Below are positions 59,053 to 64,000 of a DNA stretch of 64,000 nt, piece by piece; positions within the stretch are counted from its first letter, which is position 1; each line of letters starts with the position of its first letter. The DNA comes from Bacillota bacterium (GTDB taxonomy: Bacteria > Bacillota > Clostridia > Lachnospirales > Bianqueaceae): assembly GCA_017441925.1 (NCBI GenBank), contig JAFRUE010000007.1, positions 682,001 to 746,000 of the forward strand, given 5' to 3'. The position numbers were made by a program, and so were the translations under genes. The notes beneath the pieces were generated by a model. It was not told where the DNA came from, did no database searches, and saw only the letters and a list, made by a program, of their open reading frames with translations.

Positions 59053-59732
59053 GAATTCAACATCCTTTCTGCCTGATCCAGCTCTTCGCGCAGCTTTTCC
59101 GCATCACTTCCGTCATTCAGCTGACTGAGGATCCTCCGGTCGCGCGCCGCGATCCTCACAAGGAATCTGTAAAAGACCGGATCCCTGCCTGCGAAAAGAC
59201 ACCGTCCAAAACGGTATTCCGTATCTTCATACTGTTCGCTGCCCGGAACGGCGCGGATCACCGTATACAGTTTGCCGCGGTCCTCAATCATCCGTTCACG
59301 TTCGATCCGGAACCCGATAGTGTGGATCTGCCTGCGTACACGGTCAATTTCTGACTGGGGCTGAACAACGAGCTGCGCTGTCATCTTCAGCCTGCCCTGC
59401 ATGGAAGCCCTTTCCAGAAGCTCAGCGATCAGATATCCGCCCATACCGGCCATACAGACCGCTTCTGCCTGTTCGGGACCGATCCCGTCAAGTCCGTCGG
59501 ACAGCACGGCTTCGATCCTGTCCGTCAGGCCTGCCGCCGCGATATGCGCCGCAGCCGCTTCTAAAGGTCCTTTCCGGACGTCCGCCGCGACGGCTTTCTC
59601 AAAAATGCCGTGCTGCACGAGTGAGACCGGCAATCCGGCATGATCGGTACCGATGTCCGCAAAGCACCTGCCGGGGACAAAAAACCCTGCCACGGCTTCC
59701 AGTCTGCGGGACAGTTTTACCGGCTGATCCAT
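59031..59732 (-). CDS. trmK: tRNA (adenine(22)-N1)-methyltransferase TrmK
   Basis: 233 residues. TrmK methylates A22 in the D loop of tRNA-Ser and others using S-adenosylmethionine. The SAM-binding motif is FADIGTDHAGLPVSLV, with AVAADVRKGPLEAA, VCMAGMGGYLIAELL and LVVQPQSEID, all typical. A helical C-terminus follows. Its ATG shares a base with the rpoD stop codon (TGATG), so the two are translationally coupled. Confidence 0.94.
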   Translation of the reverse strand: MDQPVKLSRRLEAVAGFFVPGRCFADIGTDHAGLPVSLVQHGIFEKAVAADVRKGPLEAAAAHIAAAGLTDRIEAVLSDGLDGIGPEQAEAVCMAGMGGYLIAELLERASMQGRLKMTAQLVVQPQSEIDRVRRQIHTIGFRIERERMIEDRGKLYTVIRAVPGSEQYEDTEYRFGRCLFAGRDPVFYRFLVRIAARDRRILSQLNDGSDAEKLREELDQAERMLNSWNAQSV

Positions 59733-60811
59733 CAGTCGAGATAATCTTTAAGCTTCTTACTGCGGCTCGGGTGACGGAGCTTACGCAGTGCTTTGGCCTC
59801 GATCTGGCGGATACGCTCCCGCGTTACATTGAACTCCTTACCGACTTCTTCAAGCGTACGGTTGCGGCCGTCATCCAGTCCGAACCTCAGCCGCAGCACC
59901 TTCTGCTCGCGGTCCGTCAGTGTGCCCAGCACCTCGAGGAGCTGTTCGCGCAGCAGCGTATATGTCGCCGCGTCCGCAGGCACCGGCGTATCGTTATCGG
60001 GGATGAAATCGCCCAGATGGCTGTCTTCCTCTTCGCCGATCGGCGTCTCGAGCGAGACGGGATCCTGCGCGACCTTGGAGATCTCACGGACCTTGCTGAC
60101 CGGGATCCCCATCTCCTTGGCGATCTCTTCCGGACTCGGATCTCTGCCGAGCTCCTGTACAAGCTGCCTCTTGACGCGGCTCAGCTTATTGATCGTCTCC
60201 ACCATATGAACAGGAATACGGATCGTTCTCGCCTGATCCGCGATCGCGCGCGTGATCGCCTGACGGATCCACCACGTCGCATAAGTACTGAATTTATAGC
60301 CCTTGCTCCAGTCGAATTTCTCAACGGCTTTGATCAGGCCCATATTGCCCTCCTGGATCAGATCCAGGAACTGCATGCCGCGGCCGACATAACGTTTGGC
60401 AATGCTGACGACAAGACGCAGGTTCGCCTCGGCCAGTTTCTGCTTGGCCTCCTCCTCACCGTCTTCCATCCGCTTGGCCAGCGCGATCTCTTCGTCCGCG
60501 CTCAGCAGAGGCACTTTGCCGATCTCCTTCAGATACATGCGCACCGGATCGTCGATGCTGATGCCGTCCGGAAGGGACAGATCGATCTTCTCCTCTTCGA
60601 TTGCCTCGTCCATGATGCCGATCACGTCGATGTTGTTGTTCTCAAGATAGGAGTAGATCTTCTCCATGTTCTCCACACTCATCGGGATGTCCTGGAAAGC
60701 GTCGGCGACCTCCTTCTTCTCGAGGACGTTCTTATTCTTCCTGGCTGTCTCCGTCAGTGCCTTGAGCCGTTCCATAACCTTCTGCATGTTGGGCATTGGT
60801 GTTTCCTGCAT
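59732..60811 (-). CDS. rpoD: RNA polymerase primary sigma factor
   Basis: 359 residues, the length of Gram-positive SigA. Region 1.2 ([21 protein letters not shown]), region 2 with [20 protein letters not shown] and [19 protein letters not shown], region 3, and region 4 with [18 protein letters not shown] and [19 protein letters not shown] are complete. It recognises promoters of the TTGACA/TATAAT type seen in this window. GGGAGGAATC precedes the ATG. dnaG-rpoD is the conserved macromolecular synthesis arrangement. Confidence 0.97.
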   Translation of the reverse strand: MQETPMPNMQKVMERLKALTETARKNKNVLEKKEVADAFQDIPMSVENMEKIYSYLENNNIDVIGIMDEAIEEEKIDLSLPDGISIDDPVRMYLKEIGKVPLLSADEEIALAKRMEDGEEEAKQKLAEANLRLVVSIAKRYVGRGMQFLDLIQEGNMGLIKAVEKFDWSKGYKFSTYATWWIRQAITRAIADQARTIRIPVHMVETINKLSRVKRQLVQELGRDPSPEEIAKEMGIPVSKVREISKVAQDPVSLETPIGEEEDSHLGDFIPDNDTPVPADAATYTLLREQLLEVLGTLTDREQKVLRLRFGLDDGRNRTLEEVGKEFNVTRERIRQIEAKALRKLRHPSRSKKLKDYLD

Positions 60812-60837
60812 GATTCCTCCCGTTCTGCCGCGCCTTT

Positions 60838-62598
60838 CTAGCGCACGGCCGCCTGGACATCCCAGGCTGTCTCAAGTCTTTCCAGCTGTTTCTTCTGTAT
60901 GATCAGATCCTGCATCTTGCTGATATCCTGGCACTCCCGCAGCTGCCGGTCCAGGGACGCGCCCCGGATCACGCGGACGGACTCCGCCGCAAACTTGGAC
61001 AGCTCTGCAGTATTCTCAGGAATCTGTACCGCCAGGACACGGGACAGAATATCCTGCTCCTTCTCATCTTCTGTCAGGATAAACAGATCACCGGCCAGCA
61101 CTTTGCCGTCCGGCCGTTCTTTCAGATAGCGGAACGCTGTACGAACGATCTGATCCTCCTCGGGAAAATCCGTCTCGGGGATCCTCTCTGCCATCTGTCT
61201 GCGCATCGCGGGGAAACGCACCATCAGCGCCAGTATCTGGCACTCGGCGATCCTGGTCCCGCCCGGCTCCTTGCCTTTTGGCCGGACCGCGTCCCGCGCC
61301 TTCCAGTAATCCGCGCTCTCATAGCTCCTGCGCGCCTCTTCGACTTCTCTTGCCAGCGTAGCCGGATCGATCTGGAGTCTGGACGCGACATCCCGGATAT
61401 GAATCTGTCTCTCTGAATCATCCTGGATCCGCATCAGCCTGTCCTTCATCGTGCGCAGTGCCTCGACACGGCCGTCCACCGTATTCATATTGGACAGGGA
61501 CAGCTCGAACGACACCGGATCCATCGCGGTCTCGATCAGCTGCTCGAACGCGTCATGCCCGTTCGCTTTGATATAATCGTCCGGATCCTTATTGCCCGGC
61601 ACCTGCATGACACGAACCTTAAGCCCGGCCTGCTCCAGGATCGGAACCGCCCGCCTGGCAGCGTTTGTCCCTGCCGCGTCGCTGTCATACACGACACAGA
61701 CCTCTTCAAAATACCGCCGGATGAGCATAGCCTGCTCGCTGGTGAGAGATGTGCCGAGTGAAGCGACCGCGTTGTCGAATCCTGCCTGATGGAGGGAGAA
61801 AACATCCATATATCCCTCGACCAGCAGAGCTTCTTTGCGCCGGCTGCGCTTCGCGATATTCATCGCGTACAGATTCTTGCGCTTGTTGAAAAGCTCCGTA
61901 TCCGAAGAGTTGAGATATTTGGGTTCGCCCTTGCCGATCACGCGGCCGCCGAAAGCGATCACGTTGCCCCGCACGTCAAAGATCGGGAACATGACACGGT
62001 TGAAGAACCTGTCATAATACTTGCCGTTATCGCCGCCGATCAGGTTAAGGCTCTTCAGCAGCTCTGCGGAATATCCCTTGTCCATCAGATATCTGCAGAG
62101 CTGATTACGTGAGATCGGGGCGTACCCCAGCCCGAACTTCTTCAGATACTCTGTCGTGACTTTGCGGGAATCCAGATAATCCCGCGCCTGCTGAGCGTAT
62201 GGACTCTGCGTGAGCTGCATGTAGAAGAAACGCGCCGCGTCGCGGTTGGCAAGACGCATCTTCTCCCTGCGGTCGATACGGGCCTTCTCCTCCGGAGACA
62301 TTTCCGTCTGCGGGAGCTCGATATGAGCCTCCTCCGCGAGCTGCTCGAGCGCTTCAGGGAACGTGATGTTCTCCATCCTCTGCAGAAATGTGAATACGTT
62401 GCCGCCCACGCCGCATCCAAAGCAGTGGAAGAACTGTCCCGGAGCGTTTACCGAAAACGACGGGGTCTTCTCGGAATGAAAGGGACACAGACCGAAATAA
62501 TTGTTGCCGCGGCGTGTCAGAGATACGTACCGCGAGACGACACTGACGATATCGCTTCTGTCGCGGACCTCCTGGACCTTCTCGTCCGGATAATACAT
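60838..62598 (-). CDS. dnaG: DNA primase
   Basis: 586 residues. DnaG makes RNA primers at the replication fork. The N-terminal zinc finger ([11 protein letters not shown], then CFGCG), the TOPRIM core ([20 protein letters not shown] and VYDSDAAGT) and a C-terminal helicase-binding region are all present. The ATG at 62598 has GGAGGGG five bases upstream. It is first in the dnaG-rpoD-trmK-nif3 series and lies 27 bases upstream of rpoD. Confidence 0.97.
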   Translation of the reverse strand: MYYPDEKVQEVRDRSDIVSVVSRYVSLTRRGNNYFGLCPFHSEKTPSFSVNAPGQFFHCFGCGVGGNVFTFLQRMENITFPEALEQLAEEAHIELPQTEMSPEEKARIDRREKMRLANRDAARFFYMQLTQSPYAQQARDYLDSRKVTTEYLKKFGLGYAPISRNQLCRYLMDKGYSAELLKSLNLIGGDNGKYYDRFFNRVMFPIFDVRGNVIAFGGRVIGKGEPKYLNSSDTELFNKRKNLYAMNIAKRSRRKEALLVEGYMDVFSLHQAGFDNAVASLGTSLTSEQAMLIRRYFEEVCVVYDSDAAGTNAARRAVPILEQAGLKVRVMQVPGNKDPDDYIKANGHDAFEQLIETAMDPVSFELSLSNMNTVDGRVEALRTMKDRLMRIQDDSERQIHIRDVASRLQIDPATLAREVEEARRSYESADYWKARDAVRPKGKEPGGTRIAECQILALMVRFPAMRRQMAERIPETDFPEEDQIVRTAFRYLKERPDGKVLAGDLFILTEDEKEQDILSRVLAVQIPENTAELSKFAAESVRVIRGASLDRQLRECQDISKMQDLIIQKKQLERLETAWDVQAAVR

Positions 62599-62619
62599 CT
62601 GTCCCCCTCCTTTCCTGCA

Positions 62620-62650
62620 TAAAAGAAGCAGAATCCGGCATGGACTCTGC
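62620..62650 (-). terminator. Terminator between the CofE-like gene and dnaG
   Basis: On the minus strand GCAGAGTCC and GGATTCTGC (plus 62642-62650 and 62628-62636) form a 9-bp stem with one G-U pair and loop ATGCC, followed by TTCTTTT. It lies only about 22 bases before the dnaG start, so it may be partly read through. Confidence 0.65.
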
Positions 62651-62722
62651 TCCCCATTCGGATGCTATTATTGTTTATTCGACATGAAGCATCCGCATCC
62701 TTTTTTATTTTTACGTCAAATC

Positions 62723-63925
62723 TCAATCCTTGGAATAATTGTCAAAATATCCCTGGATCAGAACGATCGGCGTTCCCTTGTCGCCGCTTCCGCTTGTCAG
62801 ATCCGCAAGGGATCCGATCAGATCGGTCAGACGTCTCGGTGTCGTACCTTCGGAGATCATATTGCCCGTCAGGTTCTGCGCCTTGCGGTCTTTCTCCTTG
62901 ATATACTCGGTGATCGCGTTCTGCAGCTCTGCTCCGGCAAGATCGCTGAAATCATTGTCCGCCAGATATTTAAGCTTGACTTCGTTCGGACGGCCCGCAA
63001 GTCCCTCGGAATATGCCGGAGAAACGACCGGATCGGCCAGTTCCCAGATCTCGCCGACCGGATCCTTGAAAGCTCCGTCGCCGTAGATCATGACTTCGAT
63101 ATTCTTGCCGGTACGCTCCGCGAACATCGCGTGCATACGGTCCACGACCTCCTGGCAGTGGATCGGGAACAGCTTGACGCGGTCCTCTGTAGCCTTGTTG
63201 GAGCCAAGCAGACCGTACTTGTCATTGTAGCCGCTGCCGTCGATACTCTTATTCAGAATATCGGTCAGGGTATAAACCTTCTCCGCGCCTGCATTCTCAA
63301 GGATCCTGCGGGTCCTCTCGCGGGAATGAATGTCGCAGGTCAGGACATTCCTGGTATACGCGAGGATCGCCTTGGGGTTATTGGCAAAGATGATCTCAGC
63401 CTCTGCACCGGCTTCCTCGATAACGCTCTTGTAATAGGTGACATAATTAACACCGGTGAAAGGATGGCACGGATCTCCGAACGTATCCTTGAACTGCTTC
63501 TCATCCAGCACGTCGCTCCACGGATTGACTCCGCTCTCGTCCAGCTGATCCAGAGAGATCAGGTGGTTGCCGACCTCATCGGAGGGGTAGGAAAGCATCA
63601 GAACGACTTTGCGGCAGCCCTTGGCGATACCGCGCAGGCAGATGGCGAAACGGTTGCGGCTCAGGATCGGGAACAGTACTCCGACCGGCTCGTCTCCAAA
63701 CTTCTCATGAACGTCCGCGGCAATCTGGTCGACTGTCGCGTAATTGCCCTGTGCTCTCGCAACAACGGCTTCCGTAACCGCGACGACGTCACGGTCTCTC
63801 AGCGCGAAGCCCTCTCCCTCGGCTGCTCCGATCACGCTGTTCACAACGATCTCGGCAATGTCGTCACCCTCACGGATGATCGGCGCGCGGACTCCTCTTG
63901 AAACCGTACCTGTCATTCTTTTCAT
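62723..63925 (-). CDS. CofE-like ligase (coenzyme F420-0:L-glutamate ligase family)
   Basis: 400 residues matching the F420 gamma-glutamyl ligase family (PF01996). Visible features are IIREGDDIAEIVVNSVI, LRDRDVVAVTEAVVARAQGNYA, VGVLFPILSRNRFAICLRG, and MIYGDGAFKDPVGEIWELADPVVSPAYSEG, which holds metal- and nucleotide-binding residues. True CofE adds glutamates to coenzyme F420, but no other F420 genes are here and Clostridia of this type are not known to make F420. Clostridial members probably ligate amino acids to another acceptor. AAGGAGATAAGCCG precedes the ATG. Confidence 0.82.
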   Translation of the reverse strand: MKRMTGTVSRGVRAPIIREGDDIAEIVVNSVIGAAEGEGFALRDRDVVAVTEAVVARAQGNYATVDQIAADVHEKFGDEPVGVLFPILSRNRFAICLRGIAKGCRKVVLMLSYPSDEVGNHLISLDQLDESGVNPWSDVLDEKQFKDTFGDPCHPFTGVNYVTYYKSVIEEAGAEAEIIFANNPKAILAYTRNVLTCDIHSRERTRRILENAGAEKVYTLTDILNKSIDGSGYNDKYGLLGSNKATEDRVKLFPIHCQEVVDRMHAMFAERTGKNIEVMIYGDGAFKDPVGEIWELADPVVSPAYSEGLAGRPNEVKLKYLADNDFSDLAGAELQNAITEYIKEKDRKAQNLTGNMISEGTTPRRLTDLIGSLADLTSGSGDKGTPIVLIQGYFDNYSKD

Positions 63926-63940
63926 CGGCTTATCTCCTTT

Positions 63941-64000
63941 TTATAATATATTGATCTTACGGGACGTGTACAGACCGTCCTGCTTCTCTGCTCTCAGTAC
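63941..64000 (-). CDS. C-terminal end of an unidentified gene (cut by window edge)
   Basis: The last 60 bases read on the minus strand are an open frame of 19 codons ending in TAA at 63941-63943 (…AEKQDGLYTSRKINIL). It stops 15 bases before the start of the CofE-like gene, a spacing typical of operon neighbours here. Nothing else can be said; it might be chance. Confidence 0.35.
   Translation of the reverse strand, partial: VLRAEKQDGLYTSRKINIL

Overview
The window looks like a chromosomal segment of a low-to-moderate GC Firmicute of class Clostridia, most likely a Lachnospiraceae-type gut bacterium. This rests on gene content: type III glutamine synthetase, a three-way split glutamate synthase, a DUF5688 protein, VaFE/SpaA-type cell-wall adhesin, HelD, RecU, TrmK, a PFL/ACT gene pair and sigma-A-type promoters with 17-bp spacers. 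The species assignment is inference. Nearly all bases are coding and most genes lie in long operons with ATGA or TGATG overlaps.

Region 1 (1-14806) is a nitrogen-assimilation island built around a divergent promoter region (7610-7907). Leftward runs glnN (GSIII), an Amt-PII fusion, asnB, glmS and purA (cut by the window edge). Rightward run three separate GltB domains interleaved with a polyferredoxin and an FAD oxidoreductase, then a short GSI-type glutamine synthetase and an ANTAR-domain RNA-binding regulator. Both operons start at near-consensus promoters. Both transcripts are predicted to begin with a small hairpin carrying the same hexaloop AAAGGC (A1 and G4, as in ANTAR targets), which overlaps the 5' arm of a leader terminator. 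This suggests that the last gene controls both operons by antitermination.

Region 2 (14821-23582) holds a small carbohydrate operon (SGNH hydrolase, WbsX/GH99-like protein, esterase), an AlkD-like repair protein with an EamA transporter, five tRNA genes with their own promoter and terminator, pyrE, a MATE transporter and a GH3 enzyme. Region 3 (23613-28098) is a MoxR/DUF58/transglutaminase operon.

Region 4 (28165-38068) is the most unusual part: a five-gene, tightly coupled operon. It encodes a RAYT-like Y1-transposase-fold protein that has lost its HUH motif, a protein with sigma-region-4-like and ParB-like segments, a His-rich tandem-repeat lipoprotein, a 2204-residue adhesin with a thioester domain and three copies of a two-domain module, and a DUF5688 protein. 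I do not recognise this combination as a described system.

Region 5 (38165-52017) is a housekeeping operon read leftward: polA, coaE, a peptide-binding lipoprotein, ACT, PFL, recU, plsX, acpP, rnc, smc, ftsY. Region 6 (52094-64000) has a tRNA-Leu plus S1-domain gene on the + strand and, leftward, a CofE-like ligase, dnaG, rpoD, trmK, a Nif3-like gene, a TGS-nucleoside kinase, helD and a DUF5060-type glycoside hydrolase.
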